Part shown: positions 1 to 10,347 of the stretch, one piece after another
How positions within the stretch are numbered: position 1 is the first letter of the stretch
Layout of the letters: each line of letters opens with the position of its first letter
NCBI RefSeq assembly: GCF_000715075.1
Contig: NC_134082.1
Location: 144,758,948 to 144,822,947 of the forward strand
Length of the DNA stretch: 64,000 bases
Direction: 5' to 3'
Origin: Nicotiana tabacum
Lineage: Eukaryota; Streptophyta; Magnoliopsida; Solanales; Solanaceae
Notes under the pieces: generated by a model
Databases searched by the model: none
What the model was told of the DNA's origin: nothing
Seen by the model: only the letters and a program-made list of their open reading frames with translations
Made by a program: the position numbers and the translations under genes

Positions 1-2021
1 CAAAGTAAATGTTAGGGGGATGTACCGGGAATCTAACCTGTATTCCCAAAGTAAATAGACAAGGGGGAGCTACCGAAATCCCACATCCGTAGTCCCAAAA
101 TAAATACACAGCAACAACAGGAAGATATCCAGAAATGGCAAAATTTTATATTAAGGCAACAAGTGATTCTAGCTTAGCATGCTGCACAGAATTCAAGTAA
201 GGCAGGTTGAATCAAATAAAGTAAATTAAGTCACTTAGACATGCTTTCCTAAGCTAACAACAGGCTTAATAGTGCAAGAAATAGAAACAGAAAAGGAAAC
301 ATACTAGTAATTACTTAAGAAAATCGAATTTCTAACAATTAGCACAAGTACGCACTCGTCACCTTACGTACAAGGAATTTCAATTACCAAATATACCAAT
401 CCTAAAGGGAAGGTCCCCTACACAAAGTTAGACAAGCCACTTACCTCGAACCGGCTCAAAATCAACCCAACACCACGTCTTTGCCACGAGTACTTGACTC
501 CAAATAGCCCAAATCCATTCAATTCAATTGCATAATGTAAATATCACTTCAAGTAACCGATTCTACAATTAAATTCTAAGCTAATACGCGAAATTATGTA
601 AAATGACCAAAATGCCCCTCGGGCCCCCGTCTCGAAATTGGGTAAAATTTGCATTTTCAGAATCTCCATACCCTCACGAGTCTAACCATACCAATATTAT
701 CCAATTCTGATACCATTTCTTCCTTCAAATCATCATTTTACATTTTTAAAAGATTTCACAAGTTGTCTTCCCAAATTCCATCCCAAATCACGAATTAAAT
801 GATGAATTTAATGATGGTACTCTAGCCAAATCTGAGTTAGAATCACTTACTCCGATGAATTCTTGAAAAACCTTCGAAAAATCGCCAAAATCCAAGCTCT
901 CTAGGTCAAAATATGAAATAAAACCCAAAACCTCGTATTTATAGGGCACCCCCCGGATTTCCACCTCTGCAGACCGCACAAAAACGATCGCGGTCCGGAC
1001 AAAAATGACTGCGGCCGCACAGGTTTTGACTGCAGTGACAAATGTTAGTATTTTAGCCATAACTTTCACTACAGATGTCCAAATTATGATTTCTTTATAT
1101 TTCTGGAAACTAGACACGAAGGGCTACAACTTTCATTTTGAATCATCCCAAAATCCCTTTTAGATCAAAATATATGAGCTTCCGAAGTAGGACTAGTGAA
1201 ATTTTTCTCACCGCGGACCGCACTGCATTATGTGCGGCCGCACAGCCCCCACCGTGGACCACACTACATTTTGTGCAGCTGCACAGCCCCCACCGCGGAC
1301 CCACTGGACTTTGTGCAGACCGCACTGGTGGGTTCCGAGGCCTGCAACTCTTCTGGACAGCTATGATTTTCGGCCTAAAACATCCCGGAACCCACCCGGA
1401 ACTCACCCGAGCCCCCGAGACTTCAAACCAATTGTTCCAACACATCTCATGACATCGTTCAAACTTGTTCAAAACTTCATAACGCTCACAACAACATCAA
1501 ATCACAAATTTAACATAGGATTCAAGCCGAAGAACTCCAAGAACTCTTAACTTATGCTTTCTATCAAAAAGTCTATCAAATCTCGTCCGAATGACCTGAA
1601 ATTTTGCAAGCACGTCACATTCAACACTACGGAGCTACTCCAATTTTCAGAATTCTATTCCGACCCTTAGGTCAAAATCTCACTATCGGACTGGAAACTT
1701 CAAAAATTTGACTCTCGCTATTTACAGCCTGAATTAGCTACGGACCTTCAAAACACAATCCGATCACGCCCCTAAGCCCGAAATCACCCAACGGAGCTTA
1801 TGGAACTGTCGGATTTCCATTCCGAGGCCGTCTTCACACTGTTCTAACTAACGTCAACTTTCCAACACTTAAGCTCTCATTTAGGGACTAAGTGTCCCAA
1901 AACTCCCCGAAACTCAAAACCGAACATCCTGGCAAATGACATTAGCAGAAATAAACTTGGGGAAAGCAGTTAATGGGGGATCGGGGCGTTAATTCTTAAG
2001 ACGACCGACCGGGCCGTCACA
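1..2021 (-). repeat. 3' LTR of element A (window-truncated)
   Basis: Matches 7548-9575 nearly continuously, with scattered substitutions and small indels. It ends at CGTCACA (2021), which is the minus-strand LTR start TGTGACG. It contains the same leader signals as the right copy: a TATA box on minus at about 937-944, GTAAGT donors on minus at 845-850 and 439-444, and the last units of the hairpin tandem array at 1-105. Confidence 0.9.
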
Positions 2022-2036
2022 TCCTCCTATACTTAA
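2022..2036 (-). other. Polypurine tract of element A
   Basis: On the minus strand the bases immediately before the 3' LTR are purine-rich (TATAGGAGGA followed by the LTR start TGTGACGG). This is the expected plus-strand primer for a gypsy element oriented minus. Confidence 0.6.
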
Positions 2037-2040
2037 ACAT

Positions 2041-3644
2041 TCATTCATCCTCGAACGAGCATAGAGACATACTTGAAATAGTGAAAAGATAAGGGCAACG
2101 GCTGCGCATATCCTGCTCGGTCTCCCAAGTTGCCTCCTCGACCGGCTGGCCTCACCACTGAACCTTTACCGAAGTAATGTTCTTTGACCTCAGCTTTCTA
2201 ATCTGCCTGTCCAATATTGCTACTGGCTCCTTAAGATAAGATAGATCCTTGTCCAACTGGACTGAACTGAAATCCAACATGTGTGACAGATCGCCATGAT
2301 ACCTTTGGAGCATCGAAACATGAAATACTAGATGAACTCCTACCAAGCTGGGAGGTAAGGCCAGCTCATAAGCAACCTCTCCAACACGCCTCAATATCTC
2401 AAAAGGGCCAATAAACCTCGGACTAAACTTCCCTTTCTTCCCGAACCTCATAACGCCTTTCATAGGCGAAACTCAAAGCAGAACCTGCTCTCTAACCATA
2501 TAGGAAACATAACGAACCTTCCGATCCGCGTAAATCTTCTGTCTGGACTGGGCTGTGCGGAGTCTATCTTGAATCACCTTAACTTTCTCCAAAGCATCCT
2601 GAACCAGGTCTGTGCCCAACAACCTGGCCTTACCCAGCTCAAACCAACCCACCGGGGATCTACACCGCCTCCCATATAAAGCCTCATACGGTGCCATCTG
2701 AATGCTAGACTGATAGCTGTTATTGTAAGCAAACTCCGCTAATGAAAAAAACGGATCCCAAGACCCTCCAAACTCAATCACACACGCACGAAGCATATCC
2801 TCAAGAATCTGAATAGTGCGCTCGGACTGTCCATCCGTCTGAGGGTGAAATGCTGTACTTAACTCTATTCGAGTACCTAACTCATGCTGAACGGCTTTCC
2901 AGAACCGTAATGTGAACTGGGTACCTCTATCTGAAATGATGGAAACTAGAATACCATGCAGATGAACAATCTCCTGGATATAGATCTCTGCCAGCCGCTC
3001 CTAGGAATAAGAAATACACAAAGGAATGAAATAAGCGGACTTGGTCAGCCAATCCACAATCACCCAAATAACATCATACTTCCTCAACGTCTCTGGGAGC
3101 CCAACTATAAAGTCCATGGTGATCCGCTCCCACTTCCACTCCGGAATCTCTATCTTCTGAAGCACTCCACCCGGTCTCTGGTGTCCATACTTCACCTGCT
3201 GACGGTTGAGTCACCAAGATACGAATCCAACTATATCCTTCTTCATCCGCCTCCATCAATAGTGCTGTCTCAAATCCTGATACATCTTCGCGGCACCTGG
3301 ATGAATGGAATACCGCGAGCTATGGGCCTCCTCTAGAATCAATTCTCGAAGCCCATCGACATTGGATACACAAATCCGACCCTGCATCCTCATTACCCTA
3401 TCATCACCAATAGTTACATCCCTAACATCACCGTGCTGAACCTTGTACTTGAGGACATGCAAATGAGGGTCATCATACTGCTTCTTCATGATACAATCAA
3501 ATAAGGAAGACCGAGAAACCACGCAAGCTAGAACCCGACTAGGCTCCGAAAGATTCAATCTCACAAACTGGCTGGCTAAGGCCTAAACATCCATTGCCAT
3601 AGGCCTCTCCGATGCTGGTAAATAAGCCAAACTCCCCAAACTCT
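2041..3644 (-). pseudogene. Integrase and chromodomain-like tail of element A (broken)
   Basis: Integrase joins retrotransposon cDNA to chromosomal DNA in the nucleus. Segments in three minus ORFs (3256-3564, 3001-3195, 2473-2796) and 2152-2463 give, in order: the N-terminal zinc-binding region with the conserved His pair, but only a weakened C-x2-C pair (CLNRQQ, second Cys lost); the DDE core with the motif MDFIVGLP and a later HPQTDGQSERT block; a GPF/Y-type module (FIGPFEIL) and a C-terminal block (VKVQW, EEATWETE) like the Tekay chromodomain. In-frame stops occur near 2152, 2470, 3000 and 3255. The reading ends at a stop at 2041, 20 bases from the LTR, as in intact relatives. Loss of a zinc ligand and several stops rule out function. 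Confidence 0.85.
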
Positions 3645-4964
3645 CTGCCCGGCGACTCAAAGCATCGGCCACCACATTGGCCTTGCCCTGGTGATACAAA
3701 ATAGTGATGTCATAGTTCTTCAGCAACTCTAACCACCTCCTCTAGCGCAAATTTAGATCATTTTGCTTGAACAAGTGCTGCAAGCTCCGATGGTCAGTAT
3801 AAATCTCACAAGGCATACCGTATAAGTAATGACACCAAATCTTCAGGGCGTGAACAATGGCAGCTAACTCAAGGTTGTGAACAGGGTAGTTCTTCTCATG
3901 TATTTTCAACTGTCTAGATAGGTAATCACCCTACCGTACTACATCAACACCGCTCCGAGGCCAACCCTCGAGGCATCACAATAGACCGTATAAGACCTCG
4001 AACCTATAGGCAGTATCAAATATGGGGTTGTGGTCAAAGATGTCTTGAACTTCTGAAAGATTGCCTCACACTCCTCCGTCCATTGAAATGGAGCACCCTT
4101 CTGGGTCAACCTGGTCATAGGGGCTGCAATCGATGAAAATCCCTCCACAAAATGATGGTAGTAGCCTACCAAACCAAGGAAACTGCGGATTTCGGTAGCT
4201 AAGGATGCTCTGGGCCAACTATGCACGACCTCTATCTTCTTCGGATCTGCCTGAATACCTCACTTGATACCACGTGGCCTAAGAATGCCATTGAATCCAA
4301 CCAAAACTCACATTTCGAGAATTTAGCATATAGATTCTTCTCTCTCAAAGTCTAAAGCACGGTCCTCAGGTGCTGCTCATGATCTTCCCGACTTTGGGAA
4401 TACACCAGAATATCATCAATAAAGACAATGACGAATGAGTCAAGATACGACCAGAACACACTGTGCATCAGATGCATAAAGGCAGATGGGGCATTGGTCA
4501 GCCCAAATGACATGACAAGGAACTCGTAATGACCATACCGAGTCCTGAAAGCAGTCTTCGGGAAATTGGACTCCCGAATCTTCAACTAATGGCAACCTAA
4601 GCGCAAGTCAATCTTAGAAAAATACTCGTGCGCCTTGAAGCTGGTCAAACATATCATCAATACGAGGCAAAGGATAACGGTTATTCAGTGTAACCTTGTT
4701 CAACTAGCGATAATCAATACACATACGCGTAGAACCATCCTTTTTCTTCACAAACAAGACATGAGCACCCCAAGGTGATACATTGGGACGAATAAAACCC
4801 TTATCAAGCAATTCCTGTAACTGATCCTTCATCTTCTTCAACTTAGGAGGAGCCATACGATATGGAGGAATAGAAATGGGTTGAGTGACCGGCAATAGAT
4901 CAATGCCAAAATCAATATCTCTATCACGCGGCATGCCTGGAAGTTCAGTTGGAAACATATCGGG
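3645..4964 (-). pseudogene. Reverse transcriptase-RNase H of element A (broken)
   Basis: Copies element RNA into DNA and removes the RNA strand. The RT start (FPDMFPTELPGMPRDRDIDF) lies in the 4704-5402 minus ORF, followed by the KDGSTRMCIDYR block and then an in-frame stop. The catalytic region is in 4352-4585 with [11 protein letters not shown], the FIDD form of the YxDD box. RNase H starts in 3939-4226 ([17 protein letters not shown]) and is interrupted downstream by several stops to about 3645. The first frame break falls near 4600-4700. All motifs of the family are recognisable, so this is an old copy of a once functional pol. Confidence 0.85.
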
Positions 4965-5480
4965 AAAATCCCGTACTACTGGAACTGAATCAACTGAAGG
5001 GGTGTTAATACTGACGTCTCTCACATAAGCTAAATATGTGTCACACACCTTCTCAACCACATGCTGAGCTTTAAGAAAATAAATAACTCTACTGGGAGTG
5101 TAATCTAATGTACACCTCCACTCAACACGCGGTACACCTAGCATAGCCAACGTCACGATTTTGGCATGACAATCAAGAATAGCATAATGGGGCGACAACC
5201 AGTCCATGCCCAAGATAATATCAAAATCAACCATGATGAGTAATAATAGATCGGCTCTGGTCTCAAAACCACTAAAAGCAACCAAACACGACCGGTAAAT
5301 GCGGTCCACGATAAGAGAATCTCCTACAGGAGTGGAAACATAAACAGGGGAACTCAAAGAATCCCAAGGTACACCCCAATGCGGAGAAAAATAAGAAGAC
5401 ACATAAGAATAAGTGGAGCCTGGATCGAATAGAACCGATGCATCTCTGTGACAAACCAGTATAATACCTGTAATGACAGA
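4965..5480 (-). pseudogene. Aspartic protease region of element A
   Basis: Retroviral-type pepsin-like protease that would cleave the Gag-Pol polyprotein. The active-site motif reads LFDPGSTYSYV at about 5405-5440 on minus; DPGS replaces the usual D(S/T)G, as it does in element D here, so it looks like a lineage feature rather than damage. Further on are the conserved block FDIILGMDWLS and a stretch leading into RT. This region has no visible stop from about 5440 to 4704 and is the best-preserved part of A. Confidence 0.75.
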
Positions 5481-6345
5481 ATCGGAGGCAACAACCTCGG
5501 TACGAGCATAGTATTTGGTCTGGCCTCCCCCTTTAGGGGGACCTATACCTCCACGACCTCCACCTCTAGCTGGCTGAGTAGGTGGGGGTAGAAACTAGAG
5601 CTGTGGTCATAGCCTGAGAACTCTGCGGAGCGCGCTGCGGCTAAAAGGTTTGTGGAGGTGCAGTCCTCCCAAGTCTGGGGCAATCCCTCACCACATGGCA
5701 TGTGTCACCACACTCAAAACAAGCTCTAGGAGGACTTGGCAGTGGGAGCTGTGTGGTACGGGTACCCCAAGACCCTTGAACACCTGAAACACTATGTGAA
5801 ATCTGAGATGCAAACTGAGCTAGCTAACCCACAAAACCTCTACCATGCCATATTCTTCCTCCAAAATAAGGACCAGTGGGACTCTCCAGTCTACAAGGTC
5901 ACCTTACTTCCCTATACTCTTTCTCCTGCCCTCGTCTATCCTTTCTCTCTTTGACCCACCTATCCTCTACTCGGCGAGAGGTCTTCACCACTCGCTGAAC
6001 TAGGACCACAAGTTGTGTTGCCATGACACCTAGAACTTGAACAATGGGAACTCACTGCTCTGGAGTAGGGGTGGTGGAAGTCTGGGTCCCTTCCCCGATC
6101 TGTAAAGTAATTGGTACAACCTGAATTAATCCCGCCTGAACTAATGTACCAAACATGCTCGGAACTATGCAAATGTCTCCTAAAAGGCTGGAGCAGTAGT
6201 AGCAGTAGGCGCATCCGATGCCTGTGCTCTGGCTGGAACTGCTGGTGGCTCATCGGTGGCAGCTCGCGCAGGTGATCTTCTGCTTCATCGCGTGCGCGTC
6301 CTTGGCCTCTACCCCGGCCCCGACTTCTGGCGACTCTCACAGAAA
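5481..6345 (-). pseudogene. gag remnant of element A with internal deletion
   Basis: Gag forms the virus-like particle and binds RNA. The C-terminal zinc knuckle is intact: CFECGDTCHVVRDC fits C-x2-C-x4-H-x4-C at about 5660-5730. The N-terminal part (about 5960-6345) starts with Arg/Gly-rich sequence typical of these gags but is frame-broken. Between them there is too little DNA for the capsid domain, which is normally about 200 residues, so most of the capsid has been deleted. The internal region is accordingly short (about 4.57 kb). Confidence 0.7.
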
Positions 6346-6574
6346 CGTGGGTGCCTGATCATTTTAGGTAGCAGTATTCTCACCATCGGTGACAGAATAG
6401 AAGGTAAAAGTTCAGAATTTGTGATGTCAAAAATCTCGCATGATAGGGAAATCAAATGAAATGGAATTTTCCTAACGGTTACACAGCCTCTCGTAGATAA
6501 GTATAGATGTCTCTATACCGATCAACAAAACTCTAATAAACCGGCTTGGGATTCATGACTCATATGAGCCTAGA

Positions 6575-6586
6575 GCTTTAATATCA
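6575..6586 (-). other. Primer-binding site of element A (tRNA-iMet type, decayed)
   Basis: The plus-strand bases read GCTTTAATATCA where the intact copy in element G reads GCTCTGATACCA. All three differences are C-to-T or G-to-A transitions, the pattern expected from deamination of methylated cytosine. Confidence 0.75.
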
Positions 6587-7266
6587 ACTTGTCACGACCC
6601 CGGTTCGCCCTCTATGAACCATCATGACAGCACCTAATCTATATGACTAGGTAAGCCTAATTTGCGGAAGAAAACGAAAACTTGCGGAAGTAAACAATTT
6701 AAAACAGAAATAAAGTAGTAACAATGTATAAATGTGCCGCTCGGCATACACCATGTTTAACTCTTACTACCAAACATAAATCCAAGACCCGGAAACCCAT
6801 GAATCACAAGCTAAGAAAAGAAATACTACATAGCTCTAACTCCGGAATTTCTAGTAAAGAACAGAAAAGTACAGAAGGGCTAAATACTAAAGGTAGGAAT
6901 AGAAAGGGACTCCTTGGTCTGTGGATGCGGCAGATGTGTCTCGGAGTCTCTAAGCAGTTTCCTTCCTCAACGATAGTAGGCCTAATCAGCGGTACCTAGA
7001 TCTGCACATGAAAAACATGAGCAGAAAGGGCATGAGTACACCACAACGGTACTCAGTAAGTGCCAAGCCTAACCTCGGTTGGGTAGCGACGAAGAAGGTC
7101 AGGGCCCTACTGAGGTGAAATACAATATGAGGGTTAACAGTATGGAATAAAATCGTATAAATAAGTGCAACAGTAATAAATAACATCAAATTGACAGAAC
7201 AACAACAACTAGATCAAAGACAAAACAAGCCACGAAAAGAAATACAGCTCAACACAGAGATAACAA

Positions 7267-7645
7267 CTGGGGCGCCTTCCAAGATACCGTCCTGTGGTCC
7301 CAATTACAAATATCTAGTGGATCTCCCGGGATACCGTCTCGTAGTCCATCATATATATGTCCGAAGGATCTCTCGGGATCTCGTCCCGTAGTCCAACTAT
7401 CAATGCGTGGGGATCTGCCGGAATCCCGATCCGTAGTCCCAAATATAAATACCCAGTACTGGGGAAATCTACCGGGTGCATTCCCGTAGTTCCATATAAC
7501 TGTGCAGGGGGATCTACCGGGAATCTAATCGTAGTCCCAGAGTAAATGTGTAGGGGGATCTACAGGGAATCTAACCCGTAGTCCCAAAGTAAATAGACAA
7601 GGGGGAGCTACCGAAATCTCACATCCGTAGTCCCAAAATAAATAC
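7267..7645 (-). repeat. Hairpin-unit tandem array inside the LTR of A
   Basis: About eight diverged units of roughly 50 bp share the core GATCTACCGGGAATC...CCCGTAGTCCC. The CTACCGGG and CCCGTAG arms are complementary, so each unit can fold as a short hairpin. It lies downstream of the TATA box, hence in the transcribed leader. Confidence 0.75.
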
Positions 7646-8481
7646 ACAGCAACAGCAGGAAGATATCCAGAAATGGCAAAATTTCATATTAAGGCAACAA
7701 GTGATTTTAGCCTACCATGCTGCACAGAATTCAAGTAAGGCAGATTGAATCAAATAAAGTAAATTAAGTCACTTAGACATGCTTTCCTAAGCTAACAACA
7801 GGCTTCATGGTGCAAGAAATAGAAACAGGAAAGGAAACATACTAGTAATTACTTAAGAAAACTGAATTTCCAACAATTAGCACAAGTACGCACTCGTCAC
7901 CTTACGTACAAGGAATTTCAATTACCAAATATACCAATCCTAAGGGGAAGGTCCCCAACACAAGGTTAGACAAGCCACTTACCTCGAACCGGCTCAAAAT
8001 CAACCCAACACCACGTCTTTGCCACAAGTACTCGACTCCAAATGGCCCAAATCTATTTAATTCAATTGCATAATGTAAATAGCACTTCAAGTAACTGATT
8101 CTACAATTAAATTCTAAGCTAATACGCGAAATTATGTAAAATGACCAAAATGCCCCTTGGGCCCACGTCTCGAAATCGGGTAAAATTAATATTTTCAAAA
8201 TCCTCATACCCTCATGAGTCTAACCATACCAAAATTATCCAATTCCGATACCATTTGGTCCTTCAAATCATTATTTTATATTTTTGAAAGATTTTACAAG
8301 TTTTCTTCCCAAATTTCATCCCAAATCACGAATTAAATAATGAATTTAATGATGAATTTATGTACTCTAGCCAAATCTGAGTTATAATCACTTACCCCGA
8401 TGATTTCTTGAAAAATCTTCGAAACATCGCCAAAATCCGAGCTCTCTAGGTCAAAATATGACATAAAAACCCAAAACCTCA

Positions 8482-8489
8482 TATTTATA
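8482..8489 (-). promoter_or_regulatory. TATA box of the element A LTR
   Basis: TATAAATA on minus, followed by leader sequence. It lies directly downstream of the CpG-rich palindromic cluster; the same box is conserved in the left LTR at about 937-944. Confidence 0.7.
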
Positions 8490-9575
8490 GGGCACCCCCC
8501 TGGATTTCCACCTCTGCGAACCGCACAAAAACGACCGCGGTCTGCACAAAACCAGTGCGGTCCGCACAAAAACGATTGCGGCCGCACAGGTTTTGACTGC
8601 AGTGATAAACATTAGTATTTTAGCCATAACGTTCGCTACATATGTCCAAATTATGATTTCTTTACCTTTCTAGAAATTAGACACGAAGGGCTACAACTTT
8701 TGTTTTTGAATCATCCCAAAATTCCTTGCATATCAAAAGATATGAGCTTCCAAAGTAGGACCAGTAAAGAATTTCTCACCGCGGACCGCACTGCATTTTG
8801 TATGGCCGCACAGCCCCCACCGCGGACCGCACAGCCCCCACCGCGGATGCACTGGACTTTGTGCGGACCGCACTGGTGGGTTCCGAGGCCTGCAACTCTT
8901 CTGGACCTGCAACAGCTATGATTTTCGGCCTAAAACATCTCGGAACCTACCCGGAACTCACCCGAGCCCCCGGGACTTCAAACCAATTGTACCAGCACAT
9001 CCCATGACATCGTTCAAACTTGTTCAAAACTTCGGAACTCTCACAACAACATTAAATCACAAATTTAACATATGATTCAAGCCGAAGAACTCCAAGAACT
9101 CTTAACTTATGCTTTAGATCAAAAAGTCTATCAAATCTCATCCGAATGATCTGAAATTTTACAAGCACGTCACATTCAAAACTACGGAGCTAGTCCAATT
9201 TTTGGAATTCCATTCCGACCCTTAGGTCAAAATCTCACTATCGGATTGGAAACTTCAAAAATTCGACTCTCTCTATTTCAAGCATAAATTAGCTACGGAC
9301 CTCCAAACATAATCCGATCACGCCCCTGAGCCCGAAATCACCCAACGGAGCTTACAGAACCGTCGGATTTCCATTACAAGGCCGTCTTCACACTATTCTG
9401 ACTATTGTCAACTTTCCAACACTTAAGCTCTCATTTAGGGACTAAGTGTCTCAAAACTCTCCGAAACTCAAAACCGAACATCCCGGCAAATCACATTAGC
9501 AGAAATAAACTTGGAGAAAGCAGTTAATAGGGGATCGGGGAGTTAATTCTTAAGACGATCGGCCAGGTCGTCACA

Positions 9576-10200
9576 CTTGTATGTCAATTTTGTAATTCTT
9601 ACGAATCAAAATTAATATACGATAGTTATTGGGTAAAATAATAGAGTAAGAGTAATTCTTTTTAAGCTATCATTCCAAGTATGTAATCTTGCTTACTTCA
9701 ATTCTAATTCTCACGGAGGAGTTATAGTTGGCAAGATTATTGATTTTTAGCAAAAAGTAATCGCAAGAGGTTTTTGCTATCTTCTAGCACAATTAAGGCA
9801 AGAAAATTATTTCAGTTTAATCGTCACGAGTCATATATCAATTGATTTACATAAACTCGTGGAGTGTTGTTAATTGATTATTTCTTAATAAGCAAAATAT
9901 AATTGTATTAGCAATAAACAGTTATTCCTAAGAGAAATACATGTAGAAGCTAAGATTTTATTATTATCACGCTATCGAGTGAATTCAATGATTCCCAACT
10001 CTTTTTAAATATAAATCTTCCGAAAGTTATTTTGTTTCAACTTAAGCAATTTAAATTTTCAACAAACAAAACTTCATCAATCTGATTCTCTCAAATAGTA
10101 GTAAGAATATTATAAGTTTGTAGCTAGATTCTCCAATCTCTGTGGGACGATATCATAAACTATACTAGAATTTGACAAAGTACGAGTAGCAAAATCTTAT
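9576..10200 (+). repeat. Remnant of an Athila/Tat-like LTR or leader (element C)
   Basis: AT-rich non-coding sequence whose right end carries the phrase CTCTGTGGGACGATATC followed by ...CTATACTA and ...GACAAAGTACGAGTAGC. I recognise this as typical of Athila/Tat LTR 3' ends. The bases ATTGGC at about 10204 may be the first bases of a primer site of the TTGGCGCC type, cut by the following junction. Its left part is probably lost to or displaced by element A. Confidence 0.55.
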
Positions 10201-10203
10201 ACG

Positions 10204-10347
10204 CATTGGCCTCGTCACCAGGTCTGTTGGACTAACCGCTGAAAGCACCCCGTGCAGGAGGCGCACTAGATACTGGAGGTGCATAATAAGGCTCCTGAGG
10301 TCTAGGAGGAGCTGGAATACCACTGGCTGCTGAAAGAGCTGAATGAA
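10204..10347 (-). pseudogene. Chromovirus gag fragment next to the microsatellite
   Basis: On minus this reads ALSAASGIPAPPRPQ followed by EPYYAPPVSSAPPARG, the proline-rich linker found upstream of the zinc knuckle in chromovirus gags. It lies in opposite orientation to the Athila-like gag on the other side of the array. It is a fragment only, with a stop right after GAFSG. How it came to lie in the leader of element C is not clear. Confidence 0.6.

Larger units (their letters stand above)
1..9575 (-). mobile_element. Element A: Ty3/gypsy chromovirus (Tekay/Del-like), decayed
   Basis: Minus-strand LTR retrotransposon. Two copies of the same LTR flank an internal region (2022-6589) that reads gag, protease, reverse transcriptase, RNase H, integrase and a C-terminal chromodomain-like tail in the minus direction. 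The right (5') LTR is complete; the left (3') LTR is cut by the window start. LTR termini are TG...CA (TGTGACGG at the minus-strand start, GGTCGTGACA at its end). Many in-frame stops and frame breaks in pol and a large internal loss in gag make it non-autonomous today. The 5 bases after the right LTR are CTTGT (9576-9580); the matching duplication would lie left of the window and cannot be checked. Assignment to the Tekay/Del lineage comes from domain order and the chromodomain-like tail, so the exact clade is inferred. Confidence 0.9.
6590..9575 (-). repeat. 5' LTR of element A (2986 bp)
   Basis: Begins (plus) TGTCACGACC at 6590 and ends GTCGTCACA at 9575. As transcribed on minus, U3 lies right of about 8490 and holds a GC-rich palindromic cluster (8510-8890). 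A TATAAATA box is at 8482-8489, then donor-like GTAAGT sites at 8390-8395 and 7977-7982, then a tandem hairpin array (7267-7645). Confidence 0.9.

Noticed and set aside
788..1550. Several 100-codon ORFs in the LTRs of A (also 8333-9007)
   Set aside because: Opposing overlapping ORFs over the GC-rich palindromic cluster; they are by-products of low stop frequency there.
6180..6210. GCAGTAGTAGCAGTAG in A's gag as the seed of the ACTGCT array
   Set aside because: Relative to the gag strand it lies in the opposite sense to the array beside the gag fragment at 10204-10347, and it is only a short mixed triplet run.
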